From the NCBI RefSeq assembly GCF_028554725.1, contig NC_071667.1:35979501-36043500 (forward strand): a stretch of 64,000 nt of DNA. Reading direction: 5' to 3'. Made by a program: the position numbers and the translations under genes. This stretch comes from Zeugodacus cucurbitae (lineage: Eukaryota; Arthropoda; Insecta; Diptera; Tephritidae). The notes beneath the pieces are model-generated. The model did no database searches, was not told where the DNA came from, and saw only the letters and a list, made by a program, of their open reading frames with translations. Below, piece after piece: positions 22,601 to 34,483 of this stretch; the first letter of the stretch is position 1, and the number at the start of each line of letters is the position of its first letter.

Positions 22601-22889
22601 CATCATATTCGCGTGCCAGAGAATCGAGTAACGAGCACTCGCATCTGCTTGCTGAACAAAATTTCAAAACAACAAAATATTACAAATATACAAGCTCGTT
22701 TATAATCAGAGAGAAAGACAACGGACACCAAAGACTAGTGGTCGTAATCAAGTTTTAGTTCATTACAAATAAAATAATTTCATGTTCGATTTTTCTCATT
22801 TTACTATTTTAAATTAACCCTCGGAAGAAACGGGAAAGTACATACATATGTATGGGAGAATGTGTATAAGTGTGTAAAAACATATAACT

Positions 22890-22939
22890 TTGAAATGTTT
22901 GTTTAAACCCGTGCGAAGCCGGATCGGTCTGCTAGTAAT
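22890..22939 (+). mobile_element. Helitron-like 3' terminus
   Basis: The sequence AACCCGTGCGAAGCCGGATC precedes GGTCTGCTAGT and then an AT-rich flank. Insect Helitrons commonly end with a short GC-rich hairpin followed by CTAGT, and the ACCCGTGCGAAGCCGG string is a frequent form of that end. The extent to the left is not clear; an AT-rich stretch from about 22815 may belong to it. No Rep/helicase sequence is present. Confidence 0.6.
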
Positions 22940-23040
22940 ATATATGTACATTAGTATGTAACAAGTACTAGTATTTTGGTTTGCTAAAATTACGCATGCA
23001 TCATTTTGGAAAAATATAAATTCTAAGAAATAGAGTTTCA

Positions 23041-23360
23041 TATATTTATTGATGAGGAAACATTAAATTTAGATGTTATCCAGCAGGATAACGCGCTTAT
23101 CCACATCACCGGGTATACTAAAGCATTTTTTGAGTCGCGTAATATTCCCGAACTTCGGTATCCGTCATTAAGTCTAAGTTAAATTCAATAGAGGATTTAT
23201 GGGAAATACTTTCCGCAACATTTTTTAGATGAACAAAACAGTATGACAGCTAAAACAAGCCATTGAGGAGGAATGGGCGAAGATAAACGTTTCAGTACCG
23301 TAAATGTTGGTCAATTCTATAAAAATTTGGCTAAAACTTTTGGAAAACAATAACGGAGGA
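23041..23360 (+). pseudogene. Tc1-like transposase C-terminal fragment
   Basis: Across frames the sequence reads DNALIHITGYTKAFFESRNI, then a degenerate SLSPDLNPIEDLW-like block near 23165-23205, then EEEWAKINVSVP. These are the last catalytic aspartate and C-terminal end of Tc1-type DDE transposases. Several frameshifts and stops are present. Sequence after 23360 is AT-rich and may include the inverted repeat. Confidence 0.62.
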
Positions 23361-23739
23361 CCAATTTCATATTAATAAATAGAAAATATTTTATTCAAAT
23401 TGTTTACCTATTTAAAAGTTAATACTTAACTAAAAATTTTACTTTTACACAAGTAGCTATTTTCTATGGTATAATATGAAGTTTTATTAAATTGGTTACT
23501 TTTTCTTCTTTCATGTATATGTATGTTTTTGTTTCTTTAGTAGTATTACTAACATTTAAGAAAAAAAAATCAAACATGAATAAAATATGCAATGGTTTAA
23601 ATAAAATTGAGAAAAATAACAGTGAACAAATATCAATTTTGCTGAGGTACGTAGTAAACACAATACCATAATACTTTTATCATGGTATTTTTACCACATC
23701 TCTGTCTCAGGTATTAGTGTGCGGGATTTGCGTGTTATC

Positions 23740-24200
23740 ATTTTTACATTTTGTTTCCACTATTCCATTCCTTTAGTTCTTGTAATACCGTATATGCTAC
23801 GATTCTATCAAAAGCTTTCCCAAAGTCAAGGCTGATGACCAATTGGTGGTTTTTCGCCGATAATGTTGTTGATGCGCAATTTTCAAAGTAGTGGGTATAT
23901 GACAAAAACCACTTTGAAAAGCGAACTGATTGGGCCTTATAAAACTATTTTGTTTGGCATACCACATGATATGTTGGATTTAGGGATAGGGATAATTGCA
24001 GCATTTTTCCTGTCTTGGGGGAATATACCTTTCTCCAATATGTAAAGTAATTAGTCTGATTTTTAAAGGAAGTGGAAGATTTTTTAAGAGGGGTAGGAAA
24101 TTTTATCTGATCCAGGCGTTTTTCCGGATAATTTTATTATGAAAGTTAGAATTTTTGGAATTGTTTGACAAAATTTTGTTCAATGTGTCGGGAAACATAT
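23740..24200 (-). pseudogene. Non-LTR reverse transcriptase fragment
   Basis: On the minus strand the region near 23770-23870 reads LVISLDFGKAFDRIVAYTVL, the RT motif with the first catalytic aspartate in jockey/I-type enzymes. Upstream pieces in shifted frames read IPPRQEKCCNYPYP (about 24000-24040) and NQFAFQSGFCHIPTTLKIA (about 23890-23945), matching the preceding RT blocks. It is a short, frameshifted relic with no flanking domains. Confidence 0.55.
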
Positions 24201-24627
24201 ATAGGACCTAATGAATTTTGGAAAAATCAATTTTATTTTTATTGTATCCACTTGAAAGAGCTTTAATATTACAACATATTTTTTAGGGCTTGAAGTGGGT
24301 TTTATATTAGCTGTTAGTTTTTCAAGCGTTATACAAAACACCCAAAACTAAACGAGTTGGATAAAGAGTTATGTATACCAAAGTTACCAGGGTGATGAGT
24401 GGAGTTCAAATCCGGATGTCTGTCTGTCCGACCGTCCGTCCGTCTGTGTAAGCTGTAACTTGAGAAAAAATTAAGATATCTTGATGGAACTTTGTACACG
24501 CGTAGCACGTTAGCACCATAAGAATGTTGCTTTCGAAGATGGGTGAAATCGGACTAGTGCCACGCAAAAAGGCAATTGTTTTGGGGAAGTGGGAATGGCC
24601 CTGCCACCTACTAAGTTTTTTGTACAT

Positions 24628-27118
24628 ACCTGTGGTTCTAGTTAGCGTACACTTTCCGGGATGCAAGAACCCGGTTAACTCTCCACACGAAGGAAATACT
24701 GCTGTTATCCTGTCCGAGTGTATAATTACGGAGGATAAATAATGGGCAATCCGCTCCCTCGACTCTTACAAATCTCCCGGTACGGATTGCATCTTTCCAG
24801 CCATGGTAAAGAACGCAATGCAGCTGGTCGTGCCGTGGTTGCGAGTGATATTCAGAGGATGTCTAAGGTTTGGTTATGTACCGCACTCATGGAGAGAGGC
24901 TAGGGTGGTTTTCATACCGAAGACAGGTAAAAACAATCCAACCTACTCGAAAGAGTTCAGGCCCATAAGTCTTACCTCTTTCCTTCTGAAGGAGAAAATA
25001 CTAGATGCACATATAAGGGACACAGCGCCTCCTGGCAGCTTGACCAAATCGCAACATGCGTACACAAAAGGCAGATCCGTGGAGACTGCACTCCATTCAT
25101 TGGTATACAACATTGAAAAAGCTCTAGAATACAAGGAATATGCTCTGGGAGCATTCCTGGACATTTCGGGAGCATTCATCAATGTGTCTACGGAATCCAT
25201 ACTGCGAAGTATTAAGTCAATGGGTGTTGAGCCTGTCATACAAAGGTGGGTGAAAAACCTCCTGACTTCTAGAAAGATAAAAGCAGAATGGAATGAAATG
25301 ATGCCAGGGTGTCCAAGGAAGTCTGTAGAGGTACTCCGCAAGGCGGAGTGCTATCTCCACTCTTATGGACATTAGTGGTAAACAACTTACTAAAACAGTT
25401 TGAAAACAAAGCTCCCAAGATAACAGCGTATGCGGATGACATCGCCATCTTAATAACGGGAAAGTGTCTGCACACTGTCAGCAGTATAATGACCAGCACT
25501 CTGAGCACTGTCAAAAACTGGGCAACGCTAGCTGGACTGGGGCTCAATGCGGAAAAGACAGACCTTCTGGTGTTTACTAGAAGGTACAAAATACCTGCAT
25601 GGAGGCCCCCTTCGCTAAATGGGACCGAGCTCCCGCTCAAGGACCGTACCAAATACCTAGGGGTAGTATTGGACACCAAACTTCTGTGGAATTACAATGT
25701 GGAGGAGAGAGTGAGGAAAGCCAGTAATGCTCTGTATGAATGCAGGAAGATGCTTGGCACTACCTGGGGGCTTTCTCCCACTCTCATGCACTGGTGCTAC
25801 ACAGCAATAGTGAGACCAATTCTGCTCTATGGGGTTCTGGTATGGTGGACGGGTACTAGAAAATCTACGTATCGGAAGCCGATGGAAAAGATTCAGCGGC
25901 TTGCAGCGCTATGTATAACGGGGGCCCTAAGAACCACCACAACGGCTGCTCTAGAACAAATATTTAACCAGCCACCTATAGAACTCTTTGCCGAAAACTG
26001 CGCGGCGAAATCGGCGGGTCGACTGATGGAAATAGGTGAATTCACATACAGATCCTTCGGACACAGCTCGGTTGCTAAGGGCAGTCTGACAGGTATCGAC
26101 TATCTGGTCCCATTCTACAACTGGGAAAGAGGTTTCGTGGTAAACATGGAAAAGGATGGTTGGCGCAAGGGCACCGTAACTACACGCAACACCTTAAATT
26201 TCTATACGGATGGCTCTAAAATGGATGAGGGAGTAGGTGCAGGAATATACTGTCCGGAATTAGGCATAAGACAACCGTTCAAACTGCCGAACTACTGCAG
26301 TATATTTCAAGCAGAGGTCTTTGCTATTGGGAAGGCAGCAGAGCTAGCCTCTAACGCACAAGGCCAATCCTCTCAAATTAACATCTACGTAGACAGCCAA
26401 GCGGCAATCAAGGCAGTAACCTCGTGTCGAATATCGGACAAAAGTGTCCTGAGCAGCAGGGCAGCAGTGGTGAGGGTCGCCAGAAATATGAGGCTACACT
26501 TCTACTGGGTGCCAGGCCATAAAGGCATCGAGGGCAACGAAATCGTAGACGGGATTGCCAAGAGTGGTGTACAGCTGATCAACATCGCTAAACCCATGCA
26601 CATTCTATACGATGACATAAACAGGTGAACAAGAAGAATCATATCTCCCTTGAAGGATCTACCGGGGTGTAAAATTGCAAAGGTCATGTGCAAAGCGGTA
26701 GATCAAAAATATACAAGGTTCCTACTGGTCCTCGATAGAAAGGGCTGTAGGACCATGGTTGGCATTCTTACCGGTCACAGCCTTGTAGCGGCATAAAAAT
26801 GGGGCTGTCAGATCGGGAGGAATGCAGAAAATGTCAAGAGCGGGGCACCAAGGAAACAGTGGAGCATCTCTTGTGCGTTTGTGCTGCGTTAGCGAGACAG
26901 GGTTTTAGGAACTTAGGGGCCCCACAGTACGATAAGTTAGAGGAGATATCGTCAGTGAAGCCTCATAAACTATTAAAATTCACGACAGGAGCTGGCATCC
27001 TGAACGATGACTACTACTCAGGTAACACGTAAAGGCACTCCATTCTGGTATCGCAAAGGACTATAACTGGTCTATGCGTAGCTTGCAGGCCTACCGGACC
27101 AACCTAACCTAACCTATG
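24628..27118 (+). mobile_element. LOA-like non-LTR retrotransposon, copy 2, 5'-truncated
   Basis: This copy starts in the middle of ORF2 (the CKNPVNSPHEG region) and runs to the 3' end, whose tail is three AACCT units. A six-base GTACAT flanks it (24622-24627 and 27119-27124), a plausible target duplication. It inserted into repeat A copy 2. Compared with copy 1 it preserves long open frames, so it is younger, but one frameshift and one nonsense codon remain. Confidence 0.82.
24640..27032 (+). pseudogene. LOA-like ORF2: RT, RNase H and C-terminal zinc finger, two breaks
   Basis: RT starts near 24640. Frame 24803-25375 holds RVVFIPKTGKNNPTYS and FLDISGAFINVSTESI. A frameshift near 25305 moves translation to 25309-26628, which holds GVLSPLLW, YADDIAILITG, TKYLGVVLDTK and the RNase H block FYTDGSKMDEGVGAGIYC, VDSQAAIKA and WVPGHKGIEGNEIVDG. 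A TGA at 26626-26628 stops it; sequence continues as LPGCKIAKVMCKAVDQKY and MVGILTGHSL. The C-terminal piece (26799-27032) has a CCHC-type finger CRKCQERGTKETVEHLLC. The complete RNase H with its aspartates supports I/LOA-type assignment. Confidence 0.83.
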
Positions 27119-28066
27119 GTACATAAAACACCATAAACCTCAAACTTCATTGCAAAGATGGCACTCAATTTGGTACACAAAATTTTAAAAGGGTGTGGCT
27201 CCGTCCACTTATGGGTCAAAAACCATATCTTCGAATCTACTCGACCAATTTCAATACAATTCGATCTGTAATATTTTCCTGACATCCCAATGATATGTTA
27301 TACAATAGGCCAAATCGGTTCACAACCACGCCTACTTCCTATAAACCAGAACTTTGAAGTCAATCTGAACCGTTTACTTTACAATATAGGTTAAGAGCTA
27401 GTGAAGATATCGGAACAGAACTTTGCACAAATACTGCATTTATAGTTGGCATCGTCCTTCTAAAAATCGCCGAAATCGGACCATAAGTTTTTAAGGCCTC
27501 ATATATGGAACATGAGGACCACAGTGTTTCTAATAAATTTTTTAATGAAAATATAAGTTAGTCTCTCAGATATTTTAAATAAATTCAGATGTAATACTTT
27601 TATTCTAATAATATGTCTCCGTGCCAAAAATAAGTGAAATCTGGTCATAACTTGACTTGGTGCTCCCATACCTAATATTAGGGTTTCCAACTTTCAATGG
27701 ACTTAATACCATGTACAGAGGTAGTCAAAATTATTTACACATCGGACGTTTTTTAACAAGTTTCACATAAAAAGCTTTTGCTTGTTGTTATTGTTGCAGG
27801 TAATGATATGTCGTTGTAAACCTTGATCAATTCCAGAGCAAATGAAGTCGTTTTGCCAAGAATAGCTAGAAATATGGCGGAGAAATAAGCAAATGAACTG
27901 AAGACTCGCAGTAGTCAAAAGTATTTACACACATTTTTTTTGCGTCAAAAGTATTTACACACGGCGATTTAGCCTTTAATCATTGGATTTGGTTTGAGCA
28001 AGAGTAGAAATTGGATTCTATTGCATTCATAACTCAGCAATAAAATATAAAAAATTGGTAAATAAA

Positions 28067-28740
28067 ATGCAGAAAACAAAAGAATTATCGATTATAACTA
28101 GATCGGAGACTGTTACTAAGTTTAAGACTGGGGTTTCGGCTTCAGAGTTAGTTAAAATTTATAGAATTTGATGAAATACTGTTTATAAAGTTATTAAAAA
28201 AGGACACGAAATATTGCAAGGGCAATTTAAATATAACTGGGCGGAAACCTGTGATAACTCAAAGAAACTGCAGAAGATTAGTAGGAACTGCCATACAAAA
28301 TCCCACAATTAGTCCTGTTAATATTGCAACTGCATCGAATCAGTATATTGCTTGAACAGTCAATGATGCTACACTGCTCAGGACATTAAAAAGTTTACAT
28401 AAATACCTGACGTTTGGCAAAACTTGGACAATATTTCCGAAAATAAAAAAGCGATATGCCAGTCATTTGTTATAAATTAGTTAGTCGGCCTTTTCCAACA
28501 ACTTACTACATTTTACAACAGGACAATGCTCCATTTCATGAAGGATCTTTACCAACAAAACTTTTAAATGAAGCAAATCAAGTTGACCTCTGCAGAGTCT
28601 CGGCTTGAACTTTATTGAAAATATTTGGGGTTTCTTTAAATATCAGAGGACAATTGATATAATAACCGAAAACGCCGAAATTACCGACATTTGGTCTAAA
28701 TTAACAATTAACTTAACCCAAATGCATTGAATAAATTCGG
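28067..28740 (+). pseudogene. Tc1-like transposase, heavily degraded
   Basis: The start reads MQKTKELSIITRSETVTKFK then TGVSASELVKIYR, a Tc1-type helix-turn-helix. Stops and frameshifts follow. Near 28518-28560 the frame QQDNAPFHEGS carries the second catalytic aspartate, and ENIWGFFKYQR near 28618-28650 corresponds to the third catalytic region. Much of the centre is lost. Repeat A copy 3 inserted 70 bp after it. Confidence 0.65.
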
Positions 28741-28809
28741 ACCATAAAATGTAACCAATTACGAATATATCGCCTTAGAATAGTAACGTAGACTAAAAAT
28801 TATCATTAA

Positions 28810-30014
28810 ACAAGTAAGGAAGGGCTAAGTTCGGGTGCAACCGAACATTTTATACTCTCGCAATTTATTTATTTAACTTAATTAATATTATATACTACAC
28901 AATTTGACGCACATATTCGTCATATATATTGTATAAAGTCTATTGAAAGTTGGAAACCCTAATATTAGGTTAGAAGCACCGAGGTTCTCATGTTCGATAT
29001 ATGGGGCCTTGAAAACCTATGGTCCGATTTCGGCGGTTTTTAGAATGGGGCTGCCACACTATAAACGTAGTATTTGTGCAAAGTTCTGCACCGATATCTT
29101 CACTAGTGCTTACATTATATATTGTAAAGTAAACGATCCAGATCGTCTTCAAAGTTCTGGTATATAGAAAGTAGGCGTGGTTGTGAAGCTATTTGGCCAA
29201 TTTTCACAACATATTAGTGGGATTTAAGGAAACTATTACAAACCAAGTTTCATTGAAATCGGTAGAGTAGTTCCTGAGATATGGGTTTTGACCCATAAGT
29301 GGGCGATGCCACGCCCATTTTCCATTTAGTAAAAAAATCTGAGTGCAGCTTCCACCTGCCATTTCTTATGTGAAATTTAGTCTTTCTGACGTTTTTCGTT
29401 ACTGAGTTAACTCACTTTTAGTAAGTTTCAACCTAACCTTTGTATGGGAGGTGGGCGTGGTTATTATCCGATTTCAACTATTTTCATGGGGTGTGGGGGG
29501 TACGTAAGAGAATTGACTACAGAAAGTTTGGTTAATATAGCTTTATTGGTTTGCGAGTTATATACAAAAAACTTATTTGGGGGTGGGGTCACGCCCACTT
29601 TTAAATAAAAATTACATCGAAATGTGCCCCTCCCTAATGCGATCCTATATTCCAAATTTTATTTTCATAACTTTATTTATGGCTTAGTGATGACCCTGTA
29701 TAGGTTTTCGGTTTTCGCCATTTTGTGGGCGTGGCAGTAGACCGATTTCGCCCATTTTTGAAAGCAACCTCCTCCTGCCAAGGAATGTGTATTCCAAGTT
29801 TCATTAAGATATCTTAATTTTTACTCAAGTTATCGCTTGCACGGACAGACGGACAGACGGACGGACAGACATCCGGATTTCAAATCCACTCGTCATCCTG
29901 ATCATTTATATATATATAACCCCATATCTAACTCTTTTATTTCTTGGTGACACAAACAACCGTTATGTGAACAAAACTATGATACTCTGTGCAACAGGTT
30001 GCGAGAGTATAAAA
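28810..30014 (+). mobile_element. Repeat A copy 3, complete
   Basis: The copy is complete: ACAAGTAAGGAAGGGCTAAG, the hairpin TTCGGGTGCAACCGAA, TTTTATACTCTCGCAA, several GGGCGTGG boxes, the GGACAGAC microsatellite near 29841-29870, and the end TTGCGAGAGTATAAAA. It lies inside the Tc1-like element. It is nearly identical, in inverted orientation, to copy 4 at 32229-33325, except for a deletion of roughly 120 bp in copy 4. No protein is encoded. Confidence 0.88.
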
Positions 30015-30262
30015 ATAACAGGATAATCCATTTCAAGTTGTGTGTAAATACCTTTGACGCAAAAAAATGTGTGTAAATACTTTTGACTACTGCGAGTCTT
30101 CAGTTCATTTACTTATATCTCCGCCATATTTCTAGCCATTCTTGCCAAACTGAGTTCATTCTCTCAGGAATAAATCAAGGTTTATAACAACATAGCATTC
30201 CGTTCCCTGCAACAACAAGCAAAAGCGTTTTCTGTGAAACTTGAAAAAAAAGTCATTTTTAT

Positions 30263-31149
30263 ATCTATAGATTAGAAATTGTTTGTATGAGAATTTAAAA
30301 AAGTGTGGATTTAAGACTTTTTCAGGACCTTATACTTCAAGGAATGTTGCAAAAAAAGAATTAGCGAAATCGGTTCAGCTGTTCTCGAGATATGCGCTTA
30401 GCAACACATTTTGCGATTCATTTTTAATTAATTTTTCTTAAATGCGTTTTTTAATACTTCACTATTTAATTTTTTATAATTTTCCAACATACAAACCTTG
30501 TCCTAACAATAAAGAATTCATAAAACCAAGAATCATCGGATTTGGTGCAATCGTTCGAAAGTTATGGGCGTACATACATTTCGAAGATCCATTTTTATTT
30601 ATATAGAAGAAGAAGATAGATGTGTTCTGTTAGAAAAAAGTACAAAGACAATAAGAAAAGTAATTCAAGCAACGGTGCGTTGCTGCAAAATAAATAACTG
30701 TAAAACAGAGTAAATATAGTTGACACTGTATTTACATATCTACATACATGCATACATACGGCAATTTATGCGAGCATTTGATTGTGCTGTTTAGCGTTAT
30801 TTCACTTGTTCTGCGATCATTTATATATGCAAACATCTTTGCTTTGTACTTTACTTCAATAAGTTATGTAGTGAAAGATGCGAGAGATGGAAGAGAGAGA
30901 ATGCATACATATGTATGTACTTTACTTCATTACGTTATGCTGGAAAAGATGTGCAGAGATGGAAGAGAGAGAGTGCGTGCCGCAAACGTTAAAGAGCACA
31001 CGCACACACACAAAGCGCGCTTCGCTGTAAACTGCGTTTGGTGAACGAAAAATCTTATGCTTGCAATATTTTTGATTTTTCAAAAACTTCAACCCGAAAG
31101 AAAAAGGATTTGATTTCGGAAAATTAAAAAAAATAAGTATGCCACTCGC
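30263..31149. other. Noncoding stretch with Helitron-like text and a 70-bp duplication
   Basis: The text around 30370-30600 (GAAATCGGTTCAGCTGTTCT, GGTGCAATCGTTCGAAAGTT) resembles the conserved internal part of nonautonomous insect Helitrons. Around 30840-30980 a unit containing TACTTTACTTCA and GAGATGGAAGAGAGAG occurs twice about 73 bp apart. The 98-residue frame at 30748-31044 runs across this duplication and a CA run and is not convincing as a gene. Confidence 0.4.
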
Positions 31150-31266
31150 GAGCCTAGAGCAAATGCTTCATTTTAAAAAAGAAATTATAAAAATCGCTTC
31201 AGAACTTTAGGAGATTAGCCGTTACAAACATTTTTCATATAAGCGATTTTATATAATTAGTATAGA
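31150..31266 (-). mobile_element. Helitron-like 5' terminus
   Basis: Read on the minus strand from 31266 the sequence is TCTATACTAATTATATAAAA, followed by CGCTTATATGAAAAATG and then GGCTAATCTCCTAAAGTTCT. Insect Helitrons typically begin TCTATACTAATATTATAAA and carry such motifs just inside. The element extends toward lower coordinates, but I could not locate a matching 3' hairpin with CTAGT on this strand. Confidence 0.5.
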
Positions 31267-31559
31267 TTAGTAACAAAAATACTTATTAATATCAATAAAT
31301 ATGAAAAAAAAAAAACAAAATTATGTACAATGAACCAAAAAAAAGAACTTAACTTAAACTTAAACTGATTAAGATTTTGACTTGAATCCAAAAGTCAGAT
31401 AAAATGCGTTTAATTAGTTATTTTGTAAATAAAATGTATTTAAAAAAATTAATTAATTTATTAATTCCGTTTCGGAAGCCATAAAAAACTTGAACAGTTT
31501 GCATTGATGAAGATTAGAAAGTTGTTTAAGAAAAATTAATGCTTTTATGGCTATTAACT

Positions 31560-32222
31560 TTGGGTTCTAGTAGCTTTATCTCCATATAGACCCACAGATG
31601 TTTGCCTATATTTTGTGGGATTGAGGGCTAAGCTATGTGGAGGATGTGGCAGCACTTTCAAATGTTGTACAATAGCCATTCCGTAACCAATAAAGCGGAA
31701 TGCTTTGGATAGTTATCCTGAACGGGGCACGAATCACCATTGAAGTTAAGTTTATGTGCTTACTGAGCCAAAATATGTTTTTAATATTGCAAAATAGTCC
31801 ATTCTTTTCACTATTTTTTCGATGAAGAGAAGATTGCCGACGCCAGTTGTGGCTATGCCCCCCACAAATACAAATCGACGATTATCGGATCAAATTAAAT
31901 TAAATTTGTACTCATCTGTAAAATTTTTTGAATTCTAAAGTAAAGTTATCAAAATGGATATATGCTTTGGTATAGTAAACGTTTCGCAATATTTCTCTTC
32001 GATAATTGCGACTTGTTTCGTGATGTATACAGTTTATAATGAGAGCAAGAAGTTCCGCATAGTTTCTAATTGGAGTTATGTATGCAATATCAGGTTCCTC
32101 CAATACCATAGCGATAGCCACAGGGGATATTTTGGGACCTTTCTTGATCCTTCGTGCAGTTTTCCTTTCAGCTTGGGACGCGAAAAAATTGGGCCTTCCG
32201 CTAACCTCAAATCTTCCAACTT
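31560..32222 (-). pseudogene. Tc1-like transposase, interrupted by repeat A copy 4
   Basis: The N-terminal part near 32110-32220 reads GRPNFFASQAERKTARRIKK then GPKISPVAIAMVLEE, the second helix-turn-helix of Tc1-like transposases. Further along the minus strand (31560-31870) come VFVGGIATTGVGNLLFIEKI and VLPHPPHSLALNPT, the regions around the second and third catalytic positions. Stops and frameshifts are numerous. Repeat A copy 4 abuts the N-terminal side at 32229, so the first helix-turn-helix is separated or lost. Confidence 0.65.
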
Positions 32223-32228
32223 CACCGA

Positions 32229-33325
32229 TTTTTATACTCTCGCAACCTGTTGCACAGAGTATCATAGTTTTGTTCACATAACGGTTGTTTGTGTCACCAA
32301 GAAATAAAAGAGTTAGATATGGGGTTATATATATATAAATGATCAGGATGACGAGTGGATTTGAAATCCGGATGTCTGTCCGTCCGTCTGTCCGTGCAAG
32401 CGATAACTTGAGTAAAAATTAAGATATCTTAATGAAACTTGGAACACACATTCCTTGGCAGGAGGAGGTTGCTTTCAAAAATGGGCGAAATCGGTCTACT
32501 GCCACGCCCACAAAATGGCGAAAACGGAAAACCTATACAGGGTCATCACTAAGCCATAAATAAAGTTATGAAAATAAAATTTGGAATATAGGATCGCATT
32601 AGGGAGGGGCACATTTCGATGTAATTTTTTTTTAAAAGTGGGCGTGACCCCGCCCCCAAATAAGCTTTTTGTATATAACTCGCAAACCAATAAAGCTATA
32701 TTAACCAAACTTTCTGTAGTCAATTCTCTTACGTACCCCACCACACCCCATGAAAATAGTTGAAATCGGATAATAACCACGCCCACCTCCCATACAAAGG
32801 TTAGGTTGAAACTTACTAAAAGTGAGTTAACTCAGTAACGAAAAACGTCAGAAAGACTAAATTTCACATAAGAAATGGCAGATGGAAGCTGCACTCAGAT
32901 TTTTTTACTAAATGGAAAATGGGCGTGGCGTCGCCCACTTATGGGTCAAAAACCATATCTCAGGAACTACTCTACCGATTTCAATGAAACTTGGTTTGTA
33001 ATAGTTTCCTTAAATCCCACTAATATGTTGTGAAAATTGGCCAAATAGCTTCACAACCACGCCTTCTTTCTATATACCAGAACTTTGAAGACGATCTGGA
33101 TCGTTTACTTTACCATAGGTTTTCAAGGACAAATATATCGAACATGAGGACCTCGGTGCTTCTAACCTAATATTAGGGTTTCCAACTTTCAATAGACTTT
33201 ATACAATATATATGACGAATATGTGCGTAAAATTGTGTAGTATATAATATTAATTAAGTTAAATAAATAAATTGCGAGAGTATAAAATGTTCGGTTGCAC
33301 CCGAACTTAGCCCTTCCTTACTTGT
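32229..33325 (-). mobile_element. Repeat A copy 4, nearly complete, inverted relative to copy 3
   Basis: Minus-oriented, it runs from the end TTTTATACTCTCGCAACC at the left to the hairpin TTCGGTTGCACCCGAA and CCCTTCCTTACTTGT at the right. It shares nearly all bases with copy 3 but lacks about 120 bp at the GTTTACTTTACCATAGG junction (about 33103-33120). It sits in the Tc1-like pseudogene. Confidence 0.88.
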
Positions 33326-33555
33326 TTTTTTTAATTTAACGATAGTTTAATCATAGTGGATATTTCGGGACTATTTCTGTTTCGCCAAGATTTTACTGCC
33401 TGTGTTAGTAAACTTCGAGGTGTTTGATTGAGCGGGAAAATGTAAAATGTGAATTTCCGGGTACTTATTTGATTCAATTTTGTTATTGTCAAGTAACTCT
33501 TTTCACAATTCGTTTTTATTTATTTTTTACAATGTATTAAACAATTGACAGTAAT

Positions 33556-33790
33556 TTACCATTACATGTATGTATGTGATTGGCGTTCATCCGTTTAGCC
33601 GATTATAGCCGAATCGATGAGAGCGCGCCACTCCTCTCTTTCCTTCGCAGTTCGGCGCCAGTTGGAGATTCCAAGTGTAACCATCGGCGTGTACTGCATC
33701 GAACACTTTCAGAGCTGAAGTGTTTTCGTCCATTCGGACAACATGACCTAGCCAGCGTAGCCGCTGTCTTTTTATTCGCAGATTTACCGT
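33556..33790 (-). pseudogene. RTE-like 3' end fragment, internally deleted
   Basis: The minus strand reads RIKRQRLRWLGHVVRMDENT, then jumps past the GGSRGRGRPPLRW region to the last line of the protein, NWRRTAKEREEWRALIDSAI. It ends with the subfamily tail ACGCCAATCACATACATACA, the same as the copy at 56737-58681 and unlike the AT tail of copies 2 and 50331-52769. It is a short relic. Confidence 0.8.
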
Positions 33791-34483
33791 TACATACTCT
33801 TCGTAATAACATTAAAAACGAATTTTTGAATTAGTAGACGATTGATTTTTAATTTTTTCCCCACTATTGACCCCAATGAAGTAAAAACATTTGGGAGCTA
33901 TCAGAAATGTTTTCTGTGGCCCTCTAAAGAGTGTAAAATTTAAAAAATTGATCGTAAAATAAGAAAATACTAGAACAAAAGCGATGAAGAGGCCCTAAAT
34001 TATAAATCATTGGACGTGTACAGCACTCAAAGGCGCCTGCTACACGTGCAATATATATCGTGAATTTCCTGTATTGCGATATTTATTGAACGTTTAGCAT
34101 GCAATATATTGATGGATTACGTCCATATCACAAAATATTGAAATATTTTGAAATCAAGATAATGGATCGTGGATCGCGTGATAAATATTGAAATATTGAA
34201 AATATTTGTGATTTGTAAGTCCGAATTGGTGAAGGACAATAGTGCCAAAATCTTAAAATCAACTACATACATATACTCTAATAAATTGAACATGAATTAT
34301 AATGTTTACAGTAGAATATTTACCAACGTTATGCAAATCATCTGCCAAAGGTTTTTTGATAATGTCCAAATATTGGATGCATATAATGAATTGCTGTGAG
34401 AGCAAAAACAAGAGTCAAACATGATGTTCTTCGGTTGTCTTCCGACATTTAAAAAAAAAAGTACGAAAACATAAACATATAAA
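33791..34483. other. AT-rich stretch without recognisable gene
   Basis: I see no supported coding sequence, inverted repeat or known element end. A run of ATATTGAAATATT-like text occurs at 34130-34200. Frames such as 34169-34399 show no family motif. Confidence 0.5.

Larger units (their letters stand above)
24333..27715 (-). mobile_element. Repeat A copy 2, split by a LOA-like insertion
   Basis: The minus-oriented repeat A sequence is visible at 24333-24627 (AAACTAAACGAGTTGG, the GGATGTCTGTCTGTCC microsatellite, then TAAGTTTTTTGTACAT) and at 27119-27715 (TTATGGGTCAAAAACC, AACTTTCAATGGACTT). The LOA-like element at 24628-27118 lies between them, flanked by GTACAT on both sides. Part of repeat A after the insertion point is diverged or deleted. 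The 5' hairpin end is absent, replaced by the Tc1-like element starting near 27718. Confidence 0.8.
27718..30262 (+). mobile_element. Tc1-like element with about 240-bp inverted repeats, carrying repeat A copy 3
   Basis: The left arm (about 27718-27963) and right arm (about 30039-30262) are imperfect inverse complements. Each arm ends internally with GTCAAAAGTATTTACACAC or its complement, and the motif TAGTCAAAAGTATTTACACA is used twice per arm. Between them are Tc1-like transposase relics and the complete repeat A copy 3. Long inverted repeats with doubled direct repeats are typical of the IR/DR group of Tc1 elements. The outer right end is diverged, so the TA target duplication is not certain. 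Confidence 0.75.

Noticed and set aside
24906..25341. Antisense frames overlapping the LOA-like RT (for example 24943-25341 minus)
   Set aside because: They are shadows of the RT coding strand; all recognisable motifs are on the plus strand.
30748..31044. 98-residue frame with hydrophobic start
   Set aside because: It runs through a duplicated segment and a CA-rich run; no homologous motif or splice context supports it.
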